A stretch of 35,795 bases of DNA from Bacteroidota bacterium (GTDB lineage Bacteria > Bacteroidota > Ignavibacteria > Kapaibacteriales > UBA961): NCBI GenBank assembly GCA_018266765.1, contig JAFDZU010000007.1:23210-59004 (forward strand), given 5' to 3'. Positions 17,196 to 25,475 of the stretch are shown piece after piece. Each line of letters begins with the position of its first letter. Position 1 is the stretch's first letter. The notes beneath the pieces are model-generated. The model saw only the letters and a program-made list of their open reading frames with translations, ran no database searches and was not told the origin of the DNA. The position numbers and the translations under genes were made by a program.

Positions 17196-17694
17196 TTCCC
17201 CGAAAAGTAAAAACAGCGTACATCTTATTGCATCTGTTTTCTTAACAATAACAATAGCAACAGTTTTTATTGCTTGCTCGCATACAAAATCTATGACTGG
17301 CGGAAGAGATATAAGCAACGATACACTGATGTTGCAACGGACTGTATGTTTTGGAATGTGTCCGTCCTATAAACTAATAATTTATGGTACAGGAAAAGTA
17401 GAGTATGAAGGGTTCAAATATTCCAAAATAGACGGCAAAGTTTCGGCTGAAATTCCGGTGGATTCCGTAAGAATTTTAATACAAGAAATAGAAAAAGCTG
17501 ATTTTTTTTCGTGGAATGATGAATATCAACGACAAGATGCAACTGATTTACCCTCGGCGTGGACTACGGTAACAATTGACGGGAATACAAAACTCATTAA
17601 ACATTACGGCGGTGATAGCAGTGCTCCTCGCAAGCTCACTGAAATCGAACATCGAATTGATGAAATTGCAAACTCTGAGCAGTGGATTCGATAG
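17176..17694 (+). CDS. DUF6438-type lipoprotein
   Basis: A 172-residue predicted lipoprotein. The domain is recognised by VCFGMCPSYKLIIYGTGKV, the Cys-x-x-x-Cys-Pro hallmark of DUF6438, whose function is unknown. The signal peptide ends in VFIAC (C34 from this start). The start overlaps the end of the activator gene by 20 bases. In-frame ATGs at 17131 and 17161 would lengthen the overlap, and the one at 17176 has GGA ten bases upstream, so the choice is uncertain. Tight overlap places it in the same transcript as the response regulator. Confidence 0.75.
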   Translation: MILGRNNSPKSKNSVHLIASVFLTITIATVFIACSHTKSMTGGRDISNDTLMLQRTVCFGMCPSYKLIIYGTGKVEYEGFKYSKIDGKVSAEIPVDSVRILIQEIEKADFFSWNDEYQRQDATDLPSAWTTVTIDGNTKLIKHYGGDSSAPRKLTEIEHRIDEIANSEQWIR

Positions 17695-17768
17695 AAATTT
17701 AATAAACTAATCTACATTCGTAAATAATTAAACTACTTTAACTTTCTCACATATTTAATAAAAGAATC

Positions 17769-18870
17769 ATGTTCGAACCTCAAAAATCACGAATCAGTTT
17801 ACTTCAAGAAAGAATTGAACAAATGCGGAGGTTTCTTTGACCTCGACACTAAAATTGACGAAATAGCCGAGCGGGAGCAATTATCCGAATCTCCAAATTT
17901 TTGGGACGATAATGTAGCCGCCCAAAAAATCATGCAGGAAATTGCAGAGCGTAAAGAATGGATTGAACTCTGGAAAGCCACCCAACAAACCGTTGAAGAT
18001 GCCAACGCAATGATACAACTCGCCGATGAACTCGCCGATGAATCCCTCGAAAATGATATTAATTCCGAACTTGCTAAATCTCAACAAGCAGTTGATGAAC
18101 TTGAACTTCGGAAAATCCTTTCCGGCAAGGACGACAGCCGCAATGCAATTTTAACAATTCATGCAGGAGCAGGTGGAACTGAAGCACAAGATTGGGCTGA
18201 AATACTGCTGAGAATGTACACACGCTGGTGCGAACGTCATGGCTATACAGTCTATCTTGCAGACGAACAGGCGGGCGATGCCGCAGGTCTTAAATCTGTA
18301 ACACTTGAAGTAGTTGGCAAAGATGCTTATGGTTATCTCAAAGCAGAAAATGGTGTTCACCGACTTGTACGAATTTCACCGTTTAATTCGCAAGGCAAGC
18401 GCATGACTTCATTTGCTTCTGTTTTCGTTTATCCCGAAGTCGAGGACGATGTTGAAATTGAAGTTAATCCTGCTGATGTTGAAATGGATACATTCCGTTC
18501 AGGTGGAAAAGGCGGGCAAAATGTTAATAAAGTGGAAACTGCCGTTCGACTTCGACATCTACCTTCGGGTATTGTTGTGGCGTGCCAGCAGGAACGTTCT
18601 CAATTATTAAACCGAGAGCGAGCCATGAAAATGCTCAAATCTCAACTCTATAAAAAACGGCTGGAAGAAGAAGAAGCCGCAAAAGCAATCATCGAAGGAA
18701 ATAAAAAGAAAATTGAATGGGGAAGTCAAATTCGTTCGTATGTGTTTCAGCCCTATACAATGGTCAATGACCACCGCACAGAACTAAAAGAAACAGACAT
18801 CCACTCCGTCATGGATGGGAAGTTGGACGGCTTTATTCGTGCATTCTTACTTATGACCGACGAAGAGTAA
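17769..18870 (+). CDS. prfB: Peptide chain release factor 2, with programmed +1 frameshift
   Basis: RF2 recognises UGA and UAA stops and triggers peptide release. The gene is in two frames. Codons 1-23 run from the ATG at 17769 to CTT, then an in-frame TGA at 17838-17840. A +1 shift continues at GAC 17839 and gives a 366-residue protein, the normal RF2 length. The stop-codon-reading tripeptide is SPF (203-205), specific to RF2 rather than RF1, and the peptidyl-transferase motif is GGQ (248-250). The upstream GGAGG (17827-17831) is the frameshift stimulator. Starting instead at an internal ATG would lose the N-terminal helix. Its own level regulates its synthesis. Confidence 0.95.
17827..17841 (+). 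promoter_or_regulatory. RF2 autoregulatory frameshift site
   Basis: The sequence GGAGGTTTCTTTGAC holds an internal Shine-Dalgarno GGAGG, three bases, the slippery CTT, and TGA followed by C. Low RF2 makes ribosomes pause at this poor stop context and slip +1 from CTT to TTT. This matches the classical prfB arrangement. Confidence 0.93.
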
Positions 18871-18988
18871 GTATTTCTATTTATTTGCTTTTCTTTCGGT
18901 TATAATAGCCGGTCATCCGAAAATATTAAATCATATTTTTTAAGCCAATTTTCAGGTTTTCTACTTTATATATCACTCTACATTAATT

Positions 18989-19408
18989 ATGAACGTTAAT
19001 CTAATACTCGAAGAAGGAATGAGAGTTCGCGGAACAAACGCACGAGGAATGACAACATTATTTGATACAAATGGAGATGCGCACATTGCAACTTCTGCCT
19101 CCCCGATGGAAATTATGCTCGAATCATTGGGCGGATGTTCGACTATGGATGTGATTTCAATTCTTCGTAAACAGCGCAGAACCATTACGGATTTCCGTGT
19201 AGATATCGAAGCAGAACGTGCCGAGGAACATCCTAAAGTATTTATTTCTGCACATTTAAAATACACATTGACCAGCCCCGACGCAACTCTAAATGAATTG
19301 ACTCGTGCTGTCGAACTTTCCCAAGAAAAATATTGCAGTGCATCGGCAATGTTTATTCGTTCAGGATGCGAAATTACCTATGAAGCGGTAATAAATCTTC
19401 CCCAATAA
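18989..19408 (+). CDS. OsmC/Ohr family protein
   Basis: A 139-residue OsmC-fold protein. It shows the paired cysteines of the family, C50 in SLGGCSTMDV and C116 in EKYCSASAMF, which reduce organic hydroperoxides or other thiol-reactive compounds in characterised members. It is the YhfA/OsmC-like subgroup rather than clear Ohr, judged by the N-terminus. The next gene, der, begins 12 bases after its stop, so co-transcription is likely. The region upstream back to prfB is 118 bases and shows no terminator or regulator site. Confidence 0.88.
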   Translation: MNVNLILEEGMRVRGTNARGMTTLFDTNGDAHIATSASPMEIMLESLGGCSTMDVISILRKQRRTITDFRVDIEAERAEEHPKVFISAHLKYTLTSPDATLNELTRAVELSQEKYCSASAMFIRSGCEITYEAVINLPQ

Positions 19409-19420
19409 TCAGAAAATATT

Positions 19421-20749
19421 ATGAATCTTGTAGCAATTGTCGGTCGTCCAAATGTCGGAAAATCAACGCTGTTCAATCGAATTATCGGTGAACGTGATGC
19501 CATAGTCGAGGAAGTTTCCGGTGTGACACGCGATCGTCATTATGGAAAAGGTGAATGGTGCGGTGTATCATTTATTTTAATTGATACCGGAGGTATTGTT
19601 CCTCAAAGTGATGATGTATTTGAAAAAGCAATCCGCGAACAAGCAATGCTTGCAATCGAAGAAGCAAATTCTATCATTTTTGTCTGTGACGGGCGCGACG
19701 GAATTACCCCGATTGACCGTGATATTGCTTCTGTGCTTCGTTCATCACAAAAAAGTGTTATTCTCGTTGTCAATAAATGCGACAACGTAAAACAAGACGG
19801 GCAAATGTATGAATTTCATGAACTTGGACTTGGTGAGCCGTTTGCAATTTCTGCTATGAACGGTCGCAGTACCGGTGATTTTCTTGATGCAGTTATCGCG
19901 CCGCTTGACCATGATGAACCCCAAGAAGATAACCGCTTGAAAATTGCTATGGTCGGACGGCCAAATGTAGGAAAATCAAGTATTACCAATGCGTTGCTCG
20001 GCAAAGAACGTGCGATTGTTACACCAATTGCCGGAACTACTCGTGATGCAATTGACAGCACATTGAAATTCTATGGAGAAGAAATTATACTGATTGATAC
20101 AGCAGGACTTCGCCGACGCAGTCATATTACCGAAAATATTGAAATGTATAGCACTATGCGAACAGCAAGGGCAATCGAACGATGTGATGTAGCAGTTGTT
20201 GTGCTTGATGCAGAGCGCGGGTTGGAGTCGCAAGACAAGCGAATTATCGGTGATGTAGTAGATGCACGTAAAGGGGTTGTAATTGCAGTTAATAAATGGG
20301 ATTTGGTGGAAAAAGAAACAAATACTGCTCTTAATCTGACTAAAAAAATCCATGAAGAACTAAAAACATACGATTATATTCCGATTATTTTCATATCAGC
20401 ACGTAGTAAACAACGTCTTACCAATCTCGTAGAAATGGCAATTGAAATTCAAAAACGCCGTTCAACTCGTATTTCTACTTCAAAACTTAATGATTTGTTT
20501 TTGGAGGAAATTCGCGCTACTCCGCCGCCTTCGGTTCGCGGGCATGATATGCGTATCAATTATGTAACACAAGTGAAAGTATCGCCTCCGGTTTTTGCAT
20601 TTTTCTGCAATCATCCCGAAGAATTAGCTGTGTCGTATAAACGATTTTTAGAGCGTGCTTTGCGTCGTCATGTTGATTTATCCGGCGTTCCTGTTTCGTT
20701 CTTATTCAAACGAAAAAATGTAAAATGGGAACCTGACGGTAAAAAATAA
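19421..20749 (+). CDS. der: Ribosome biogenesis GTPase Der (EngA)
   Basis: A 442-residue tandem-GTPase that assists 50S subunit maturation. The two G domains begin with GRPNVGKSTLFNRI (about 7-20) and GRPNVGKSSITNALLG (about 178-193). Each has its own DTAG/DTGG switch (IDTGGIV, IDTAGLRRR) and an NKxD base-recognition motif (NKCD, NKWD). The C-terminal KH-like domain spans about 350-442. Double G domains plus KH are unique to this family. Length is normal. Confidence 0.97.
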   Translation: MNLVAIVGRPNVGKSTLFNRIIGERDAIVEEVSGVTRDRHYGKGEWCGVSFILIDTGGIVPQSDDVFEKAIREQAMLAIEEANSIIFVCDGRDGITPIDRDIASVLRSSQKSVILVVNKCDNVKQDGQMYEFHELGLGEPFAISAMNGRSTGDFLDAVIAPLDHDEPQEDNRLKIAMVGRPNVGKSSITNALLGKERAIVTPIAGTTRDAIDSTLKFYGEEIILIDTAGLRRRSHITENIEMYSTMRTARAIERCDVAVVVLDAERGLESQDKRIIGDVVDARKGVVIAVNKWDLVEKETNTALNLTKKIHEELKTYDYIPIIFISARSKQRLTNLVEMAIEIQKRRSTRISTSKLNDLFLEEIRATPPPSVRGHDMRINYVTQVKVSPPVFAFFCNHPEELAVSYKRFLERALRRHVDLSGVPVSFLFKRKNVKWEPDGKK

Positions 20750-20851
20750 ATATGTTGAACTGTAGTGATAACAGTGGGTTAGTAAATTATCAATCAGAAG
20801 TTCATCCTTCATCATTCCTTACTGTGTGAATGAAAAATAGAGAACAACACT

Positions 20852-21742
20852 ATGGATAATAAAAAGTATCTTCAGCCGGCAATCGTAGCACAGCTTTCGA
20901 GTATAGAATTGAAAGCACGGCTTGTGGTCGAAGGGTTTATCAGTGGGTTGCACCGCTCGCCATTTCGTGGATTTAGTGTGGAATTTGCCGAACATCGAGC
21001 ATACCGTCCGGGTGATGATATACGATTTATGGATTGGAAAATCCTTGGGCGAACTGACCGCTATTATGTGAAGCAATTCGAAGAAGAAACAAATTTACGA
21101 TCAATGATTGTGGTGGACGCAAGTGCTTCGATGGGGTATGCCTCTAAAGGGAATATATCTAAGTTTGAATATGCATCGTATGTGGCAGGCGCGCTTTCGT
21201 ATCTGATGATGAAACAGCAAGATGCAGTCGGGCTTGCACTCTACGATACCGAGGTAAAAGCATTCCTTCCGCCACGTTCTAAACCTTCGTATATTCAAGA
21301 AATACTGCGCACTCTCGGGAGTGCAGTTCCTGCGAGTTCCACAGGAACAGGTAAAGCACTCGACCGCCTGGCTGAACGTATTTCAAGACGAGGGCTTGTG
21401 ATTATTCTCAGTGATTTTTTTGATGATATTGAGTCAATTATTACTGCTCTCAAGCATTTTCGGCATAAAAATCATGAAGTTGTCGTAATGCAAATTTTAG
21501 ACCCGCGTGAACGTGATTTTAAGTTTGGAATGGATGCAAATTTCAAAGACCTCGAATCCGGTGAAGAGCTGCTTACTCAACCCTACCAAATTCAAAAAAC
21601 GTATTCAAAAGCAATCAATGATTTTATTGTTACACTTAAACGCGAGTGTTTCCAGCGTGGTATAGACTATGTGTTGATGGATACATCCGAGCCGTTTGAT
21701 ACGGCACTTCGAGGATATTTGGCTAAACGAACAAGAATGTAA
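20852..21742 (+). CDS. DUF58 domain protein with vWA-like fold
   Basis: A 296-residue cytoplasmic protein of the DUF58/YeaD-like family. The family signature RAYRPGDDIRFMDWKILG lies at about 50-67. A metal-ion-dependent adhesion-type motif DASASMGY follows, so the vWA site is intact. Relatives usually sit beside a MoxR AAA ATPase and Bat or transglutaminase genes and take part in a chaperone-like system. No such partners are adjacent here, so either the operon is split or the preceding 102-base gap hides its own promoter. Function is unassigned. Confidence 0.88.
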   Translation: MDNKKYLQPAIVAQLSSIELKARLVVEGFISGLHRSPFRGFSVEFAEHRAYRPGDDIRFMDWKILGRTDRYYVKQFEEETNLRSMIVVDASASMGYASKGNISKFEYASYVAGALSYLMMKQQDAVGLALYDTEVKAFLPPRSKPSYIQEILRTLGSAVPASSTGTGKALDRLAERISRRGLVIILSDFFDDIESIITALKHFRHKNHEVVVMQILDPRERDFKFGMDANFKDLESGEELLTQPYQIQKTYSKAINDFIVTLKRECFQRGIDYVLMDTSEPFDTALRGYLAKRTRM

Positions 21743-21933
21743 TGGTTTTGTCTTTTCACTAAAAAGAGTTTAACTGCGGTTGGGGCTGTCCGCCGTTGCA
21801 GCTAATCGCAAAGAAGGACATCTCATTTCCGGCTGCATCAGACATTTAATGTTGGAATTTCGCTTTGTAACATTGGTGGCAGATTTCAGTACTTTCCGTT
21901 GGGAACTACTCCCGAGAAGTTCATCCGAAACGT

Positions 21934-21970
21934 ACAAGTGCAGGCAGGAAAAACTCCTGCCTGCACTTGT
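21934..21970. terminator. Long hairpin between convergent genes
   Basis: ACAAGTGCAGGCAGGA (21934-21949) and its exact complement (21955-21970) form a 16-bp stem with loop AAAAC. It lies between the ends of the DUF58 gene and the minus-strand lipoprotein gene. Three T end the plus-strand side and few T follow on the minus strand, so terminator strength is uncertain, but position and stem support that role. Confidence 0.7.
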
Positions 21971-22003
21971 TTACATTCCTACCCTTTCAATTACACCCGC
22001 AGC

Positions 22004-22516
22004 TTATTTTATCGTTTTGCACACTTTTCTCAGTTTCTTGATGTCAATCAACTGATTAAGTTGCTTAGGTGCGTCGTCGAATGCCGTTTTATTTCCGCAG
22101 TCGCACAGTTCCACCAGCGGGTCTTTATCAAGTATCATGCCGTATAACTCGTCTAACGAGGGAACGGCTGTAAGTTGGGAGTATTCCTCATACGTCCATT
22201 TTAGGAAGGCAACGTTTTTACCGATGCCCCTATTGTCGAGCAGATAGCCCTCGTGCAGAAGTGTCGGGAAAGGAAATCCGCTACCGAGAGCGATGTCTTT
22301 GGGATGAGGGTACGACACCACTGAGGACTTGTCGTCCGAGAGCATGACCGGAACATGGTCGTTATAGTCCCTAACTGTTTTATAGACAATAGCCGGCGGC
22401 CCCGGTATGAACTGCGGAGTGAACTCGTTATCTGTGTTCTTCTCTGCGTTGTTTGCTGAGTTCTTTGTCGAGGCACACCCAACGAGCAGCAATATTGTAA
22501 ATGCAAGTGTTTTCAT
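22004..22516 (-). CDS. Bacteroidota lipoprotein of unknown function, coupled to C10 protease
   Basis: A 170-residue predicted lipoprotein. The signal peptide ends in LLVGC (C14). The mature region (about 55-165) shows YPHPKDIALG, then LLHEGYLLDNRGIGKNVAFL and WTYEEYSQL, and a Cys-Asp-Cys (CDCGNK). This looks like a family seen in several Bacteroidota, recalled from memory and not searched. No enzyme motif is evident. Its ATG overlaps the stop of the upstream protease as TAATG, so it is translated from the same message. An inhibitor, chaperone or surface anchor for the protease is inference from position alone. C10 proteases elsewhere are partnered with inhibitor genes. G+C is clearly above the neighbourhood. 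Confidence 0.75.
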   Translation of the reverse strand: MKTLAFTILLLVGCASTKNSANNAEKNTDNEFTPQFIPGPPAIVYKTVRDYNDHVPVMLSDDKSSVVSYPHPKDIALGSGFPFPTLLHEGYLLDNRGIGKNVAFLKWTYEEYSQLTAVPSLDELYGMILDKDPLVELCDCGNKTAFDDAPKQLNQLIDIKKLRKVCKTIK

Positions 22517-25086
22517 TATTCTACAATAATTTTTTTGGTAATAACACCATCACTTCCATGCACCCGGACTGCATAAACGCCGGCTACAGCTCCTGACAAC
22601 GGCAGATTGACAATGCCATTATTCACAACATCTGTGGCAGCAAGAACCAGACCTTGCAACGAGACGAGTTCCACGCGCCAGACGCTACCGGAAATGTTTC
22701 TTGTATCAATGCTGACACTGCCAGTCGCAGGGTTGGGATAGAGGTTGATTGCTGCTGCAAAATCATTTTCGTTCACACTCATGCTACCCGATTTTTCCAC
22801 CCCAATTTCAAGGAGATACGTTCCTGATTCGGCTGCGAAGTAGGGCGACACACCGAAAAGTATCGTTGTCCCACCGGGCATTTGGACGGGTGTGTCCATT
22901 ACGTCGTCGTAGGCATCCGACCATGTGTTGCCGCCGTCGGTCGAGTAGGCGAAAAGGGCGTCAAGCGAGTACGTGTTGCCGTTGCCACTGTTTGCTGCGT
23001 CATGCAGGCGGGGCTTAATTGCATAATTGTCTCCCGCGGGCAGGTTGATTTTGTAGAAATCATAGTCCGTACCCTCACCCTCGTGGCAGTTCGACGCCCC
23101 GGTATTCGTGCTCCCCGAATTTCCCGAAAACACGACCGTCAGCACAGTCGCCTGGCTCGGCTCGTTGTTGGGTTCAAATTTGTCGGCAACTAATTTTGGA
23201 AGCGCTACTGTTACGGTAATCGGGTTCGGATACGTGGAAGAGCCGGTAATAGTTATTTCGCCACCGTCCTTTTGGTAAAGACAAGCAATGTAATAGGTTC
23301 CCGGCTCGGCCCCAATGGCATCTGTTGTGAATGCCAAGTCCGACTCGCCGCCTGCGGGCAGGGTTCCTGCTTTTTCCTCGATTACTTCTACAAGTTCGCC
23401 TGCGAGAGAAAACAGACCGACTCCAACGCCCCCGGAGAATTCCGCCGCGCTGATATTTTTGATTTTCATGGCAACAGAAGCTGACTCCCCTTTGATAAAG
23501 GTTGCAGGGGTGGGTGTCATGGCGGAAGTCAGTTGGAGATCATTCTGCAAGACAACCTTAATCTCGGCGTAATTGCTGAAATTGATGTAGTCCTCAGCTT
23601 TCTTCCAGTCGCCTTCGGCCTGGCGGTAATATATCCTGACATAATAATCTCCCGGCAGCATACCTGCGATTCCGACAGTGGAAAATACAAGATTTGACGG
23701 GAAGCTCGCGCCGGCAGCCAATGACTGTCCTGTTTTTACTTCAACAAAACCCACAGATTTTCCGGTCTTTTCAAAAACCGCAGCGGCAATATCCCCGGCG
23801 AACGGCGTGTTGCCGCTGTTGGTGATGTTGACGGTAGCGGTAAAGGGGGCGCCGAAATTTATCGTAGAGGCCGAAAGGATGAGCGGTTCGCTCAGGCGCA
23901 TTGCAAGCACAGGCACTTCCACGGGTTTAATCTTGATAACTGCCAACTGGTCCGAGTTGAAACCGCCGCCACCTCCGCCGGTTCCCAAACTGGGCGGGTT
24001 TAACGCATCCAACGTAAAATAGCCGTCGGAACTGCCGCCCCAGCCCCAGTTAAAGTGGAAAAGGCCGTTATTGTCATAGCCGTCGCACACGAACGCATGC
24101 CCACCCTTTACGCCGAAGCCTGCATACGAAATCGGGCGCTTGCTGTCTAGTTCCGCTTTAAGTTTTACTTTCCATTCATCATCCGTGAAATCTTTGCGTT
24201 GCAAGCCCTCGATGCCATCGGCATAGCCGAAATACTTCTTCAGCGCATCAATACACTTAAACGGTCCTGCGCCGCTGCCCCCTGTTTTACCAACGCCGTA
24301 GCTCATGTCAATGCTCACACCAACATGATAGTTCAGGGTTGCTACGGCGTTGTTGGCGGCCGTTACTTCATCAGGCATGGCTGCCCAATCGTAGGTAGCG
24401 TCGCCGAAATTCGCCGACAAAGTTCCATATTTCTTATGGACATAGGAATGGAATCCGCTCCCCTTCGCCGGATGGTTCCAATATTTCATGATCTGTGCCA
24501 TTGCCGTTGCAGCACATCCGGTTACAGTTCTTTCTTTATATTGGGGGTCGTAGGGGCAGAGGTCGTTGTAAAACGGTGCTTGGTTCCATTTTGTTTTCAA
24601 AAGAGGTTCAACCGCAGATGCTCCGGCTATGCGTGCCGCCTGCTTTCCTTCGAGCAGCTTCTGCCATGCCGATTGCACGGCGGGCGTCGCTTGTGCGGTA
24701 TGGTTTATTGCCTGCCGAATTTGCTGAATATACCCTTCGAACCATTTAGCAGCATTTTCCGGGATGTTGTCCGGGTTGAAACTCCCTTCGGTTGAATAAC
24801 CCAGAATGGGAGCTATAGCGTCGTCGCCTGCAACGATGACAAAACCCGAAGGCGCGTTAAAAATATAGAAATACGCCTTATTTTGGGCCGCTTGTAAGTT
24901 CTGTAATTTAGATGCAGCGGTGTAGGCAAGCGTGAGAGATGCAAGACGCTTAGAAGAAGCGTCGGAAATGCGGGAAGATAAAAAATACTGCCCTGCCTGC
25001 TTGGCAGTGCTAACACCGACCTGCTTTGCAGTGACCGAAAATACAGTCATTGTAAGCAGTACCAAAAGAGTACATAGTTTTTTCAT
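22516..25086 (-). CDS. C10 (streptopain-like) cysteine protease with T9SS sorting signal
   Basis: An 856-residue secreted protease. The start is set at the ATG with codon 25084-25086, giving a signal peptide at 1-20 (MKKLCTLLVLL). An upstream in-frame extension of 25 codons is not signal-like. Residues of about 20-150 are a Spi-type propeptide/inhibitor domain. The C10 catalytic domain (about 160-400) shows the nucleophile in TVTGCAATAMAQIMKYWNHP (C191) and the base in GGHAFVCDGYD (H330), then FHFNWGWGGSSDGYF. Two CARDB-like beta-sandwiches, a PPC-like domain (EPNNEPSQA) and a T9SS sorting tail (LYPNPATGSVSIDT) follow. It is the same class as SpeB and Prevotella interpain A. G+C of sampled lines is about 60 percent against about 40 in neighbours. 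Confidence 0.92.
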   Translation of the reverse strand: MKKLCTLLVLLTMTVFSVTAKQVGVSTAKQAGQYFLSSRISDASSKRLASLTLAYTAASKLQNLQAAQNKAYFYIFNAPSGFVIVAGDDAIAPILGYSTEGSFNPDNIPENAAKWFEGYIQQIRQAINHTAQATPAVQSAWQKLLEGKQAARIAGASAVEPLLKTKWNQAPFYNDLCPYDPQYKERTVTGCAATAMAQIMKYWNHPAKGSGFHSYVHKKYGTLSANFGDATYDWAAMPDEVTAANNAVATLNYHVGVSIDMSYGVGKTGGSGAGPFKCIDALKKYFGYADGIEGLQRKDFTDDEWKVKLKAELDSKRPISYAGFGVKGGHAFVCDGYDNNGLFHFNWGWGGSSDGYFTLDALNPPSLGTGGGGGGFNSDQLAVIKIKPVEVPVLAMRLSEPLILSASTINFGAPFTATVNITNSGNTPFAGDIAAAVFEKTGKSVGFVEVKTGQSLAAGASFPSNLVFSTVGIAGMLPGDYYVRIYYRQAEGDWKKAEDYINFSNYAEIKVVLQNDLQLTSAMTPTPATFIKGESASVAMKIKNISAAEFSGGVGVGLFSLAGELVEVIEEKAGTLPAGGESDLAFTTDAIGAEPGTYYIACLYQKDGGEITITGSSTYPNPITVTVALPKLVADKFEPNNEPSQATVLTVVFSGNSGSTNTGASNCHEGEGTDYDFYKINLPAGDNYAIKPRLHDAANSGNGNTYSLDALFAYSTDGGNTWSDAYDDVMDTPVQMPGGTTILFGVSPYFAAESGTYLLEIGVEKSGSMSVNENDFAAAINLYPNPATGSVSIDTRNISGSVWRVELVSLQGLVLAATDVVNNGIVNLPLSGAVAGVYAVRVHGSDGVITKKIIVE

Positions 25087-25143
25087 AAACGTACACCTTA
25101 AATATGAATAAAATGAATATAATTGTTCGTCAGCCCCAAAAAC

Positions 25144-25182
25144 ACTAAGTCGAATCTGCACCCCCTAAGCTAACGACTTAGT
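25144..25182. repeat. Inverted repeat upstream of the C10 protease
   Basis: ACTAAGTCG (25144-25152) and CGACTTAGT (25174-25182) are perfect 9-bp arms with a 21-base spacer. The position, 58 to 96 bases upstream of the protease start, fits an operator or a 5-prime leader hairpin. No regulator can be named. Confidence 0.55.
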
Positions 25183-25413
25183 CACAATATAAAAAAAAAA
25201 ATGTAAAATGAAATATTTGAAATTTAGGCAAGGCATTCTAAGAATCTAAGAAGTTTTTATTAACTATCCAAAATAAATAAAGTTTTAAACATTCTACTAA
25301 AGTTATATTAAGCAGGTTCTTCTAATATAATTTTAAGCCAAAAGTCAACTTAAAATCTTCCTCGAATTGTATTTTTCAAACAGAGTATATGCGTCTTTCC
25401 ATAGTAAAATTGC

Positions 25414-25421
25414 TATTTTTG
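25414..25421 (+). promoter_or_regulatory. Candidate -7 element TATTTTTG before aldolase
   Basis: It matches TAnnTTTG and lies 54 bases upstream of the start at 25476. No TTG is found at 19 bases upstream. Confidence 0.28.
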
Positions 25422-25475
25422 TATCATAGCTTATATTGTTACAATTCGACCTCACTTTATTGAAAGGAAAATTAT

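Larger units (their letters stand above)
25087..25475. other. Divergent intergenic region between C10 protease and aldolase genes
   Basis: It holds both divergent promoters. A 9-bp inverted repeat lies at 25144-25182 near the protease side, and TATTTTTG at 25414-25421 near the aldolase side. The rest is A+T-rich with a run of A at 25191-25201. No gene is supported. Confidence 0.6.

Noticed and set aside
17769-17840. prfB as a pseudogene because of an in-frame TGA
   Set aside because: The TGA is embedded in the exact RF2 frameshift context (GGAGG, CTT, TGA C), and the remaining protein is complete.
21780-22147. Two overlapping plus-strand frames after the DUF58 gene
   Set aside because: They run through the hairpin at 21934-21970 and into the opposite-strand lipoprotein, with no conserved motif or ribosome site.
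24199-24795. 198-codon plus-strand open frame inside the C10 protease
   Set aside because: It lies antisense to a recognised protease, follows its codon pattern in the opposite frame, has no ribosome site and no recognisable motif.
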